42,728 nucleotides of DNA from Clostridiales bacterium. Lineage in GTDB: Bacteria > Bacillota > Clostridia > Christensenellales > Aristaeellaceae. Position 1 is the first letter of the stretch; each line of letters starts with the position of its first letter. A program made the position numbers and the translations under genes. The stretch spans positions 30,000 through 72,727 of the forward strand of contig JAHZHX010000004.1 in assembly GCA_019420065.1 (NCBI GenBank). The letters are read 5' to 3'. This document shows, in pieces, positions 8,057 through 16,380 of this stretch. The notes beneath the pieces were generated by a model. That model saw nothing but the letters and a program-made list of their open reading frames with translations. It searched no databases and had not been told where the DNA came from.

Positions 8057-9079
8057 ATGGAAGAATTTTTTGAAACGTTGGGGTATATGACGTTCTCCCA
8101 TGATCGGTTCTGGATCGTCTGCGCATGCGTCGTGGCGGTGATCCTGATCTATCAGCTGCTGGGAAGGTTTGCCCCCAAAACGGTGGCGCCCATCCGTAAT
8201 TTCCTTAAGCGCCATCCGTTGATCTGGATCTGTATCCCGGCAGCGCTGCTGATTTACTTTGTCTATGTTTCTCTGGGCTGGAACCTGTGGGTGTCCGTAT
8301 CCGACTGGGAGGCGGGCGACCTGGAGGCCAGCTACAGTTTCGGCGGGTTCGGCAACTATGCGCGCATGTTCAAAAGCGCGGACTTCTGGCCGGCGCTGCG
8401 CAACACGCTGCTGTTGTTCTGCCTGATTCCGCTGTGCCTGGCGCTGGGACTTGGCTTGGCGCTGATTATGGATCAGGGCCTGCGCGGTACGGCGGTGTTC
8501 CGCACGCTGATCCTCTTGCCTTTTGCACTGTCCTTTGTGGTTACGGGCACGGTGTGGGCGTACATGTACCGTCCTACCGGCGGCGTGCTCAACTCCTTCC
8601 TGAGCCTGCTGGGCGTGGACGTTACAACGGCCATGAAGAACGGGCATCTGATGTGGGCGTCGAGCAACAGCACGGTGATGCTGTCCATTATCATTGCCAT
8701 GGTGTGGCAGTTCTCGGGTTATGTGGCGGTGATCTTCCTGGCGGCGATCAAGAACGTGCCTGTGAACATCATCAACGCGGCCAAGCTGGACGGCGCTTAC
8801 ATGCCCCGCATCTATACGAAAATGATTATCCCGCAGCTCAAGGGTGCTATGGGCAGCTGCATCACGATTCTGGCGATGTACGCGCTGCGTTCCTTTGACT
8901 TCATCGTGTCGCTGGTGGGGTACACCCGTTCCTCCGCCATCACGCTGCCGATCTGGATGTACAATGAGGGCTTCCAGAACAATAACTATGCATATTCCGC
9001 GGCAATCAGCTGCTTCCTGCTGGCGCTGGTGCTGGTACTGATTCTGCCGCTGACATATTGGACCAACAGGAGGAAGTGA
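8057..9079 (+). CDS. Sugar ABC transporter permease, MalF/UgpA type
   Basis: This encodes 340 residues of a multi-pass membrane protein of the binding-protein-dependent (CUT1) permease family. Hydrophobic segments lie at about 18-38, 56-78, 115-140, 150-172, 215-240, 270-295 and 310-335. The cytoplasmic EAA loop is seen as NIINAAKLDGAYMPRIYTKM, which contacts the ATPase. An extra N-terminal membrane helix precedes the core, as usual for the MalF-like partner. It pairs with the downstream MalG-like permease (4-base gap). RBS AAGGAG precedes the ATG. Substrate is inferred from the binding protein and GH3 genes to be a glucoside or hexose. Confidence 0.92.
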   Translation: MEEFFETLGYMTFSHDRFWIVCACVVAVILIYQLLGRFAPKTVAPIRNFLKRHPLIWICIPAALLIYFVYVSLGWNLWVSVSDWEAGDLEASYSFGGFGNYARMFKSADFWPALRNTLLLFCLIPLCLALGLGLALIMDQGLRGTAVFRTLILLPFALSFVVTGTVWAYMYRPTGGVLNSFLSLLGVDVTTAMKNGHLMWASSNSTVMLSIIIAMVWQFSGYVAVIFLAAIKNVPVNIINAAKLDGAYMPRIYTKMIIPQLKGAMGSCITILAMYALRSFDFIVSLVGYTRSSAITLPIWMYNEGFQNNNYAYSAAISCFLLALVLVLILPLTYWTNRRK

Positions 9080-9083
9080 TGAT

Positions 9084-9977
9084 ATGCAGAATAATATGAG
9101 TATCGAACGCAGCAAAGCGGGGCAAACCGCGCAGACCGCGCGCATTCGTCCCAAATGGCATATGACTGTGCTGCACATCGTGTATTATCTCATCATGGTT
9201 GCCTTCCTGGTGTTCTACATGCTGCCCTTCTGGGGCACGGTGATGACCTCCTTCAAGACCAACAGTGAGGTGATGACCAGCACCCCCATCATGCCGCCTA
9301 CGCAGTGGACGCTGGAGGGCTACGCCAGCGCGATGGAAGAACTGGGAATGCCGCTGATGACCAGCCTGATTGTGACCATCTTTGGCGCCGCCGGGTCGGT
9401 ATTTCTTGGTTCTATCTGCGCGTATGCGCTGAGCAAGTGGAAGTTCAAGCTGAACAACGTGTTTTTCATCGCGTTGGTGGCGGCGACCTACCTGCCCTTC
9501 CAGGCGATCCTCATTCCGTTGGTGCGGACGATGAGCGCCTTGGATCTGTACGATAACGTGTGGGGCCTGGTGCTGGTACACTCGATCTTTGGTATGCCGA
9601 TGTGCACGGTCATGATGCGCGGCTATTATGCCGATGTGCCGGACGCGCTGATTCGTCAGGCGATGATCGACGGCAACGGCGTATGGCAGATCTACCGCAA
9701 GATCGTGGTGCCCAATACCATGATCGCCACCATCACCACCTTTGTTTTCCAGTGCACGTCGATCTGGAACGAAATGCTCTTTGCTCTGGTGCTGGGCGGA
9801 TACGATTCCAAGCCCGCTACCATTGCCCTGAACGAGCTGGCCGGTACCATGGCCGCCGAGTTCAACGTGCAGATGGCCGGTTCGCTGATTCTGGCGCTGC
9901 CGGTGCTGGTACTCTACATTTTCATGGGCAAATATCTGATCAGCGGCCAGATGAGCGGCGCTGTGACGGCCTCGTAA
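9084..9977 (+). CDS. Sugar ABC transporter permease, MalG/UgpE type
   Basis: This encodes 297 residues with six predicted membrane segments (first about 33-55). The EAA loop is VPDALIRQAMIDGNGVWQIYRKIVVP, the coupling helix for the ATPase, and the protein has the usual C-terminal hydrophobic end of MalG-like subunits. AGGAGG at 9068-9073 overlaps the end of the MalF-like gene and supports the ATG at 9084; an ATG at 9096 is an alternative. It forms the channel heterodimer with the preceding gene product. A GH3 gene follows after 24 bases in the same operon. Confidence 0.92.
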   Translation: MQNNMSIERSKAGQTAQTARIRPKWHMTVLHIVYYLIMVAFLVFYMLPFWGTVMTSFKTNSEVMTSTPIMPPTQWTLEGYASAMEELGMPLMTSLIVTIFGAAGSVFLGSICAYALSKWKFKLNNVFFIALVAATYLPFQAILIPLVRTMSALDLYDNVWGLVLVHSIFGMPMCTVMMRGYYADVPDALIRQAMIDGNGVWQIYRKIVVPNTMIATITTFVFQCTSIWNEMLFALVLGGYDSKPATIALNELAGTMAAEFNVQMAGSLILALPVLVLYIFMGKYLISGQMSGAVTAS

Positions 9978-10001
9978 TAGAGAAGAAAAGGAGCTGTGAA
10001 C

Positions 10002-11888
10002 ATGAAACTGAGCAAACGGATTGCTTCTTTGGCGCTGGCTGGCGTGCTGGGTCTGTCCGCCCTGCCCTGCGCCATGGCGGAGGAAACGCCGGTACAGCCT
10101 GTGCTGGAGGCGCGCGTAAAAAACATCATTGAGGTGGACGGCCTCAAGTTCAAGGATCTGAACGATAACGGCGCGCTGGACGTATACGAGGATTGGCGCA
10201 AAACGCCTGAAGAACGTGCCGACGATCTGCTTGGCCAGATGGATGCGACCGAAAAGGCCGCGCAGATGATCCATATCACCATTGTTTCCAAGCGTGACAG
10301 CTGGTATACCGATTACGACCTGGGTTTTGCGCTGGTGTATGAGTACATTTTTGATACGGCGGAAGAAGCCGCCCGCCGTACCAATGAGATTCAGGAGCTG
10401 ATCGAGTCCTCCCGCCTGGGCGTGCCGCTGATCTTCTCCATGGATACCGAAGCGGGCGCGGCCTTTGTCAAGGACGCCACTTTCCTTCCCGATGAAATCA
10501 ACCAGGGCGCGGTGAATGATCCCGAGCTTGTCAAGCGCCTGAATGAAGTGCTCAAGGAAGAACTGATGGCAGTGGGCGTGCGCATGGCGCTGTCCCCTGA
10601 CGCGGACCTGATTACCGATCCCCGCTGGGGTCGTAATCAGGAGTGCTATTCCGAGGATACCGAGGTGGTGCAGAGCCTGATCGTGTCGGCCATTCTGGCG
10701 CTTCAGGGCGGCAGCGAGCTGACCGAGGATTCCGTGATCGCCACCGTGAAGCATTTCCCCGGCGCGGGCGCGCAGACCAACGGTCTGGACGGCACGCCGC
10801 TGACCATTCAGGCGGACTCCATTGACCTGCATCTGGCAGGCTTCAAGGCCGCGATTGAAGCGGGCGTAGCCGCCGTGATGCCCTATGGCTACTCCACCGT
10901 GCCTTTCCTGGGCGGCGACGCGGAGGAATTCTCCGCCGACCAGTCCTCGGTGGTCATGACCGATCTGCTCCGCAATCAGCTGGGCTTTGAGGGCATCATC
11001 CAGACCGACTGGGGCATGAACTTTGTGCAGGCTGCCAATGCCGGCGCGGATATCCTGGGCGGCGCGGGCGTGCGCGCGACCCGTCAGCTTACGGAGGGCG
11101 TGGATGAGGAAAAAATCAATGAAAGTGTACGCCGCATTCTGATCGCCAAGTTCCGGATGGGTCTGTTTGAGAATCCCTACGTGGATGAAACAGCTGCCGC
11201 GGCGGTTGTGGGCAGCGACGCGCACAAGGCTGTGGCCAAGGAAGCGGCCGCCCGCTCTTTCACCATGGTAAAATATGAAAATGCGCAGCCGCTGGCCGGA
11301 CAGAAGTTGATCGTTGCGGGAGAGCTGGCCGAAAACCTGCGCGCACTTAACAGCGGCTGGACGGCCAAGGAACCCGTAGAGCTTTCCGGAACCACGATTC
11401 TGGACGCTTTCAAGAACAAGCTGGGCGCGGACAACGTGACCTACATTGCCGACGCCAGCGCCGTGCCCGCTGATTTGCAGGGGCAGACTGCCATTGTGGT
11501 TGTGGGCGAAAAGAGCGGTACGCACGAGCCTGCCTGGACCACGGCTGTGTTGGAGTTCCCCGAGGAGCAGGTATCGTTGGTCAAGGCGCTTGGGGACGCG
11601 GGCGCGAATGTGGTAAGCGTTGTGCTGATGAACCGCCCCTATGTGCTGACCAATATTGCTGAGATGAGCGACAGCGTGATGCTGGCGTACCGTCCCGGCG
11701 TAACCTGCGGCGCGGAAGCCGTGGCTGAAGCGCTGCTGGGCGAAACGGCCATCACCGGCAAAACGCCCTTCCAGATTCCGCGCACGATGGAGCAGGTGCT
11801 AGCCCAGCGCGAGGATCTGCCCAAGGATATTGTCGATCCGCTGTATGAGTACGGCTTTGGCATCGATGTTGCCTCCTTTGGCAAATAA
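10002..11888 (+). CDS. Secreted glycoside hydrolase family 3, second copy
   Basis: This encodes 628 residues from the ATG at 10002, 8 bases after AAAAGGAG (a GTG two codons upstream is in frame but badly spaced). Signal peptide ends PCAMA (residue 26). It keeps the EF-hand-like loop DLNDNGALDVYED and the GH3 motifs PRWGRNQECYSEDT, VKHFPGAG and GFEGIIQTDWG with Asp336 as nucleophile. It is a paralogue of the GH3 at 5980 but diverges after the catalytic domain, where the second domain is shortened (AARSFTMVKYENAQPLAG replaces the usual LLKNDGILPL). It probably hydrolyses a related but distinct glucoside. It sits between the permeases and the ATPase, so hydrolysis and uptake are co-expressed. 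Confidence 0.9.
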   Translation: MKLSKRIASLALAGVLGLSALPCAMAEETPVQPVLEARVKNIIEVDGLKFKDLNDNGALDVYEDWRKTPEERADDLLGQMDATEKAAQMIHITIVSKRDSWYTDYDLGFALVYEYIFDTAEEAARRTNEIQELIESSRLGVPLIFSMDTEAGAAFVKDATFLPDEINQGAVNDPELVKRLNEVLKEELMAVGVRMALSPDADLITDPRWGRNQECYSEDTEVVQSLIVSAILALQGGSELTEDSVIATVKHFPGAGAQTNGLDGTPLTIQADSIDLHLAGFKAAIEAGVAAVMPYGYSTVPFLGGDAEEFSADQSSVVMTDLLRNQLGFEGIIQTDWGMNFVQAANAGADILGGAGVRATRQLTEGVDEEKINESVRRILIAKFRMGLFENPYVDETAAAAVVGSDAHKAVAKEAAARSFTMVKYENAQPLAGQKLIVAGELAENLRALNSGWTAKEPVELSGTTILDAFKNKLGADNVTYIADASAVPADLQGQTAIVVVGEKSGTHEPAWTTAVLEFPEEQVSLVKALGDAGANVVSVVLMNRPYVLTNIAEMSDSVMLAYRPGVTCGAEAVAEALLGETAITGKTPFQIPRTMEQVLAQREDLPKDIVDPLYEYGFGIDVASFGK

Positions 11889-11938
11889 CAAACGGCTTGC
11901 CCCGCAGGGGGTACTCTCGATAGAAGAAAGGTGATTGT

Positions 11939-13051
11939 ATGGCTGCCATTACGATCAAGGATATGAGCGTATCCTATAATAAAGGCAAAACCTATGTTCT
12001 GGATAAAATGAACCTGAACGTCAAGGACGGCGAGTTCTGCGTGTTCCTCGGCCCATCCGGCTGCGGCAAATCCACGGCCATGCACTGCATTGCGGGTCTG
12101 CTGCACCCCATTAACGGCCAGATTCACTTCGGCAAGGACATGATGACCGAGGTGACGGGCGGCAAGGAAAAGACCTTCGTTCCGCCGCAGGAGCGCAACA
12201 TTGCCATGGTGTTCCAGGAATATGCCCTTTATCCCAACATGACCGTGCGCAAGAATATGTCCTTTGCGCTGGAAACCAAGAAAGCGCCCAAGGAAGAGAT
12301 TGCCAAGCGCGTGGATTACATGTCTAAAATGCTGGGCCTGGATGAGCTGCTGGATCGCCGCCCGGCCGAGCTTTCCGGCGGACAGCGTCAGCGCGTGGCG
12401 CTGGGGCGCGCTTTGGTGCGCGATCCGCAGGTGTTCCTGCTGGATGAACCGCTGGGCAACCTGGACGCCAAGCTGCGCGATCAGGTGCGCTATGAGCTGA
12501 AAAAGATCCAGTCTCAGCTGGGGATTACCACCATTTACGTGACCCATGACCAGACCGAGGCCATGACCATGGCCGATCATATCGTGCTGCTTAACGGCGG
12601 CCATATCATGCAGGAAGGTACGCCCAATGATCTGTACGATCATCCCAACTGCGAGTTTGTGGCGGGCTTCCTGGGTACGCCGCAGATCAACATGTTTACC
12701 TGCACGGTCAAGCAGGCGGGCGGCGCGCTGGTGCTGGATGCCGGTGCCTTCCAGCTCAAGGCGCCTGAAACGCTGAATGAGAGCCTGAAGAGCTATGTGG
12801 GCAAGCAGGTTCATCTGGGCATTCGTCCCTCCGATATGGAGTTGAATGACAAGGGCGAGATTGCCGGTCACGTGGACTCCATTGAACCGCTGGGCGACGC
12901 ATATCTCATTTATGTGAGCATTGGCGGGAAGGTTGTGGTGTTCAAGTACACCGGCGAGGTTGCGCCGACGGCAAAGGAGATCCGTCTTGCGCCCAACATG
13001 GCGAAGCTCCATCTGTTCGATCCTCAGACCGAAAAACGCATCAATCCCTAA
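11939..13051 (+). CDS. ABC transporter ATP-binding protein, MsmK/UgpC/MalK type
   Basis: This encodes 370 residues. Walker A is GPSGCGKS (38-45), the Q-loop lies in VFQEYALYP, the ABC signature is LSGGQRQRVALGRAL (from 145), Walker B is VFLLDEPLGNLD (Asp169-Glu170), and the switch His is H203 in YVTHDQTEAM. A C-terminal TOBE/regulatory domain (about 240-370, with LGIRPSDMEL) is typical of the MalK group, which energises CUT1 sugar importers. It is the last gene of the operon and presumably serves the two permeases upstream. ATPases of this type are often shared between several importers. RBS GAAAGGTG precedes the ATG. Confidence 0.95.
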   Translation: MAAITIKDMSVSYNKGKTYVLDKMNLNVKDGEFCVFLGPSGCGKSTAMHCIAGLLHPINGQIHFGKDMMTEVTGGKEKTFVPPQERNIAMVFQEYALYPNMTVRKNMSFALETKKAPKEEIAKRVDYMSKMLGLDELLDRRPAELSGGQRQRVALGRALVRDPQVFLLDEPLGNLDAKLRDQVRYELKKIQSQLGITTIYVTHDQTEAMTMADHIVLLNGGHIMQEGTPNDLYDHPNCEFVAGFLGTPQINMFTCTVKQAGGALVLDAGAFQLKAPETLNESLKSYVGKQVHLGIRPSDMELNDKGEIAGHVDSIEPLGDAYLIYVSIGGKVVVFKYTGEVAPTAKEIRLAPNMAKLHLFDPQTEKRINP

Positions 13052-13067
13052 AGATGATCCATTCACG

Positions 13068-13098
13068 CCGGGGAAGATTTCTTCCCCGGGGTGCTTTT
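13068..13098 (+). terminator. Intrinsic terminator of the carbohydrate operon
   Basis: CCGGGGAAG and CTTCCCCGG form a perfect 9-bp stem with an ATTT loop, followed by GGTGC and TTTT. Its T-run lies inside the left arm of the next inverted repeat. Confidence 0.75.
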
Positions 13099-13149
13099 GC
13101 AGCAGTCTCTTTCTGTGCTATAATAGGAAAGAGATTGCTGCAAAAGCAC
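13091..13149. repeat. 23-bp inverted repeat enclosing a promoter
   Basis: Arms 13091-13113 and 13127-13149 are complementary at 22 of 23 positions, and the only exception (G13105/T13135) is a G-U pair in RNA. The 13-base centre TGTGCTATAATAG contains the -10 box of the next operon. The -35 lies in the left arm and the likely transcription start in the right arm. There is no T-run after either arm, so a terminator is unlikely. An operator covering the whole promoter, or a switchable DNA/RNA structure, fits better. Confidence 0.8.
13096..13124 (+). promoter_or_regulatory. Promoter of the dlt-like operon
   Basis: TTTGCA, a 17-base spacer, then TATAAT with an extended TGC. The first start codon is at 13170, with TGGAGGGG as its RBS. 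Confidence 0.75.
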
Positions 13150-13169
13150 ATGTGTGGAGGGGTAATACC

Positions 13170-13409
13170 ATGGATGAAATGCAGATATTGCTGAATGCGC
13201 TGGCGGAAATCAAGGATGATGTGGACTTTGCCGCGGAAAAGGCGCTGGTAGACGACGGCTTGATCGATTCGCTTGACCTTACGCAAATCATCATGGCATT
13301 GGACGAGGCCTTTGACGTCCATATCCCGGCCGGCGACATCGAACCGGAAAACTTTAACAGCGTGCAGGCCATGCTGGCGCTTGTGCATGCTTATCGGCAA
13401 AAAGCATGA
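13170..13409 (+). CDS. Acyl carrier protein, DltC-like
   Basis: This encodes 79 residues, the usual length of D-alanyl carrier proteins. The phosphopantetheine attachment serine is S34 in DDGLIDSLDL, followed by the helix QIIMALDEAFDVHIP typical of DltC and related ACPs. The carrier would receive an activated acyl group from the ligase encoded immediately downstream and hand it to the MBOAT protein at the membrane. It is the first gene of a five-gene operon whose stop overlaps the ligase start as ATGA. TGGAGGGG lies 8 bases before the ATG. It is the only carrier in the operon, so both ligases probably use it (inference). Confidence 0.9.
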   Translation: MDEMQILLNALAEIKDDVDFAAEKALVDDGLIDSLDLTQIIMALDEAFDVHIPAGDIEPENFNSVQAMLALVHAYRQKA

Positions 13410-14887
13410 CGCGCTGCGTGCTGGAATGGCTGGAACGCGCGGCGAAAATCGCGCCCGAGGTGCCAGCCTGTGATAATATGGAGACGGCGCTGACGTGGCG
13501 GCAAATGCTGCTGCGCGCCCGGTCTATCGGCGTTTTTGTGGCAGAGCATGTCCAGAGCCAAACGCCGGTATTGATTTTGATGGAAAAAAGCCCCGCATGC
13601 CTGGCGGCCATGCTGGGGACGGTTTATGCCGGCTGCTTTTATACGCCGATAGACGCTTCCATGCCCGAGGCGCGCATGCGGGTGATTGCGGACGTATTGC
13701 AGCCCGGCCTGATTTTATGCGATCCCAAATACATGTCGCTGGCAATGCGCCTGGCGGGCGACGCTTTGGTGGCTGTTGCTGCCGAAATTGCCGATACGCA
13801 GGATGAGAAAATGCTTTTGCCGCGCCGTGCCGGGCATGTGGATACGGATTTGCTGTATGTGCTCTTTACCAGCGGCTCGACCGGCGTGCCCAAGGGCGTG
13901 GCGGTTACGCACCGCAGCGTGATCGATTTTGTGGAATGGGCCTGCGAGGCGCTGCGCCTGCCTGCGGGGTGCCGTTTCGGCAGCCAGGCGCCGTTTTATT
14001 TTGATAACTCCGTGCTGGATATTTACTGCACGATGCATTGTGCGGGCAGTTTGTGCATTTTGCCCCGGGCGCATTTCATGTTCCCCAAAAAGCTTTTGGA
14101 GAGCCTGGCGGCGCAGCGGATCGATACCATTTTCTGGGTGCCCTCCGCGCTGACAGCGGTGGCCAATGCCGGGGCGCTGGCGGCATGCCCGCTGCCCGAT
14201 TTGCGGCGCGTGTTTTTTTGCGGCGAGGTGATGCCCTGCCGCACGCTCAATGCCTGGCGGCGCGCTCTGCCGCAGGCGGATTATGTGAATATGTACGGGC
14301 CGACGGAAATCACCGACGTGTGCGCCTGGTATCGCATTGACCGCGATTTTGCGGACGACGATGTGCTGCCCATTGGCTTCCCTTGCCAAAATACCCGCAT
14401 TCTGCTGCTTGAGGGCGAGATCTGCGTGAGCGGGACCTGCCTGGCCGCGGGGTACTATAACGCGCCGGAAAAGACGGCGAAAGCGTTTGTGCAAAACCCG
14501 CTGCGGCCGCAGATCCCTGAATTGATTTATAAAACCGGCGATCTGGGGATATACAACGAGCGCGGCGAATTGATGTTTCTGGGCCGCCGGGACGGGCAGA
14601 TCAAGCGCAGCGGATACCGTATTGAGCTGGGCGAGATCGAATGCGCCCTGAATGCAAGCGAGGGCGTGGAAGCCGGCTGCTGCTTTTTTGATGGGGAAAG
14701 GGAAAAAATCGTTTGCGCCTGGATAGGCGCTGAGGAAGAAAAGGCGCTCAGAAGCAGCCTACGGAACAGGCTGCCCAAGTATATGCTGCCGGATGTGTGG
14801 CTGCATCTGGAGAAAATGCCCCAAACCGGCAGCGGAAAGATCGACCGCGTGCGCGTCAGGTACATGTATGAGCATCCTGTCGTTTGA
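13406..14887 (+). CDS. DltA-like amino acid:carrier protein ligase
   Basis: This encodes 493 residues of an adenylate-forming enzyme. The phosphate-binding loop is TSGSTGVPKG (from 155), followed by YGPTE, the GDLG hinge region, GYRIELGEIE, and the catalytic Lys478 in TGSGKIDR. Two residues known from Bacillus cereus DltA to shape the D-alanine pocket are conserved by eye: Asp200 in FYFDNS (binds the substrate amino group) and Cys272 in FFCGEVMP. It should therefore form D-alanyl-AMP and load D-Ala onto the carrier, although another small amino acid is possible. Start and stop overlap the neighbours (ATGA with the carrier; 20 bases with the MBOAT gene), indicating translational coupling. Confidence 0.88.
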   Translation: MTRCVLEWLERAAKIAPEVPACDNMETALTWRQMLLRARSIGVFVAEHVQSQTPVLILMEKSPACLAAMLGTVYAGCFYTPIDASMPEARMRVIADVLQPGLILCDPKYMSLAMRLAGDALVAVAAEIADTQDEKMLLPRRAGHVDTDLLYVLFTSGSTGVPKGVAVTHRSVIDFVEWACEALRLPAGCRFGSQAPFYFDNSVLDIYCTMHCAGSLCILPRAHFMFPKKLLESLAAQRIDTIFWVPSALTAVANAGALAACPLPDLRRVFFCGEVMPCRTLNAWRRALPQADYVNMYGPTEITDVCAWYRIDRDFADDDVLPIGFPCQNTRILLLEGEICVSGTCLAAGYYNAPEKTAKAFVQNPLRPQIPELIYKTGDLGIYNERGELMFLGRRDGQIKRSGYRIELGEIECALNASEGVEAGCCFFDGEREKIVCAWIGAEEEKALRSSLRNRLPKYMLPDVWLHLEKMPQTGSGKIDRVRVRYMYEHPVV

Positions 14888-16370
14888 GTTTTTGCTTTTT
14901 TCGGCGCTTGTCGCGGCGCTGTATTACCTTGCGCCGCTGAAGGCGCGCAGCGGGGTGCTGGCGCTGGCCAGCATTGTGTTTGCGTTATGCTCAGGGTGGA
15001 GCGGGGCGGCGTATCTGGGCGCGGTGACGCTGCTTTCCTGGAGCGGCGCGCTGGGGCTGACCGCATTGCAAAAACGGGAAAAAGAGACGGAAGGCGCGGC
15101 TGCCGGGCGATATGGCCGATTGCGCCGGTGGGTGCTCGCATTTTTGCTCGCAAGCGATCTGGGGGCAATGGCCTTTGTCAAATATGCTCCGCCGCTGTGG
15201 GGCTGGACGGTTGTTCCGGTGCTGGGCGTGAGCTATTTTACCTTCCAGTCAGCCGGATATCTGATCGATGTTTATCGGGGAAAGGCTCGGGCCGCGCGCA
15301 ATCCGCTGAACACGTTTTTGTTTGTCGGCTACTTTTTGCAGCTCTCCCAGGGGCCGATTTCGACTTGGAAGGAGCTGGAGCATCAGCTGACCACAGGGCA
15401 TCGCCTGGAGCCGACGCAACTGGTATCGGGCTTTCAGCTGATGCTGTGGGGGTATTTTAAAAAGCTGGTCATTGCCGACCGCCTGGCGGCAACAACGGCA
15501 GCGCTGCTGCAAGAGGCTGCCGGCGTGCCGGGCTGGTTTGCCGCGGGCGGCGTGGCGCTGTATACCATCCGGCTGTATGCCGATTTTTCCGGAGGTATGG
15601 ATATTGTGCGCGGCATATCGCGGATGCTGGGCGTGGAGCTGCCGGAGAATTTTCGCAGGCCGTTCTTTGCCCAATCGGTGGCGGAGTATTGGCGGCGGTG
15701 GCATATTACGCTGGGCGCATGGTTCCGCAGCTATTTGCTGTATCCGCTGGCGACGTCGCGCGCGGGACTTGCGCTGAGCAAGCGCACTGCGGGGCTGCTT
15801 GGCAAAAAAACGGCGCGCCAGCTGCCTTCCGCGCTGGCCACGGTGCTGGTATTTTTGCTGATTGGCGTTTGGCATATGGCAAGCTGGAACGCGGTGGTTT
15901 ATGGCGCGTATTTTGGCATGCTGATGGCGGCCTCCATGCTTTTGGAGCCGGTATGGAAAAAGGCGGGCCGGGCGCTGCGGATTCCCAAGGGCGGGTGGAT
16001 GAAGCCGGTAAGGCTCCTGCGCACCTGGCTTCTGATCCTGCTGGCGCAGTATTTTGCCTTTACCAACGGGCCTAAACAGGGGCTGACGCTGCTGAAAAGC
16101 TCGTTTGTCAACTGGAATTTCAGCGGCTTTGCGGAAAGGTGCGCGGCGGTAATGCCTCCCCTGGAATGGGGGATCGCGGGCATTGCGCTGCTGGTTTTGC
16201 TGGCGGTTGATTTGCTTTGCGAGCGGAAAAAGGATCTGTGCGGCTGGCTGGCCGGAACGCATGTGTATATCCGCTGGCCGGTGCTGGTTGCTTTGATTGT
16301 GGCGATCCTGGTGTTCGGCTGCTATGGACAGGGGTTTGACGGCGCCGCATTTTTGTATACGCAATTCTGA
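14868..16370 (+). CDS. DltB-like membrane-bound O-acyltransferase (MBOAT)
   Basis: This encodes 500 residues with about a dozen hydrophobic segments. The start ATG at 14868 lies inside the end of the ligase gene. It carries the MBOAT hallmarks: PENFRRPFF followed by YWRRWHITLGAWFRSYL (His279), and GVWHMASWN with the invariant catalytic His336. The family passes acyl groups from carrier or coenzyme through the membrane onto surface polymers; DltB does this for D-alanine on teichoic acids, while relatives (AlgI, PatA) acetylate polysaccharides. Together with the DltC-like, DltA-like and DltD-like genes this points to a DltB-like role. Polymer acceptor unknown. Confidence 0.9.
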   Translation: MSILSFEFLLFSALVAALYYLAPLKARSGVLALASIVFALCSGWSGAAYLGAVTLLSWSGALGLTALQKREKETEGAAAGRYGRLRRWVLAFLLASDLGAMAFVKYAPPLWGWTVVPVLGVSYFTFQSAGYLIDVYRGKARAARNPLNTFLFVGYFLQLSQGPISTWKELEHQLTTGHRLEPTQLVSGFQLMLWGYFKKLVIADRLAATTAALLQEAAGVPGWFAAGGVALYTIRLYADFSGGMDIVRGISRMLGVELPENFRRPFFAQSVAEYWRRWHITLGAWFRSYLLYPLATSRAGLALSKRTAGLLGKKTARQLPSALATVLVFLLIGVWHMASWNAVVYGAYFGMLMAASMLLEPVWKKAGRALRIPKGGWMKPVRLLRTWLLILLAQYFAFTNGPKQGLTLLKSSFVNWNFSGFAERCAAVMPPLEWGIAGIALLVLLAVDLLCERKKDLCGWLAGTHVYIRWPVLVALIVAILVFGCYGQGFDGAAFLYTQF

Positions 16371-16380
16371 GGGTGAGGAC

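Noticed and set aside
9006..11525. 839-codon open frame on the minus strand
   Set aside because: Antisense to the permease and second GH3 genes; composition is that of a shadow frame.
13041..13400. Minus-strand frame across the carrier gene and the inverted repeat
   Set aside because: It is antisense to the DltC-like gene and crosses the terminator hairpin; no RBS and no domain.
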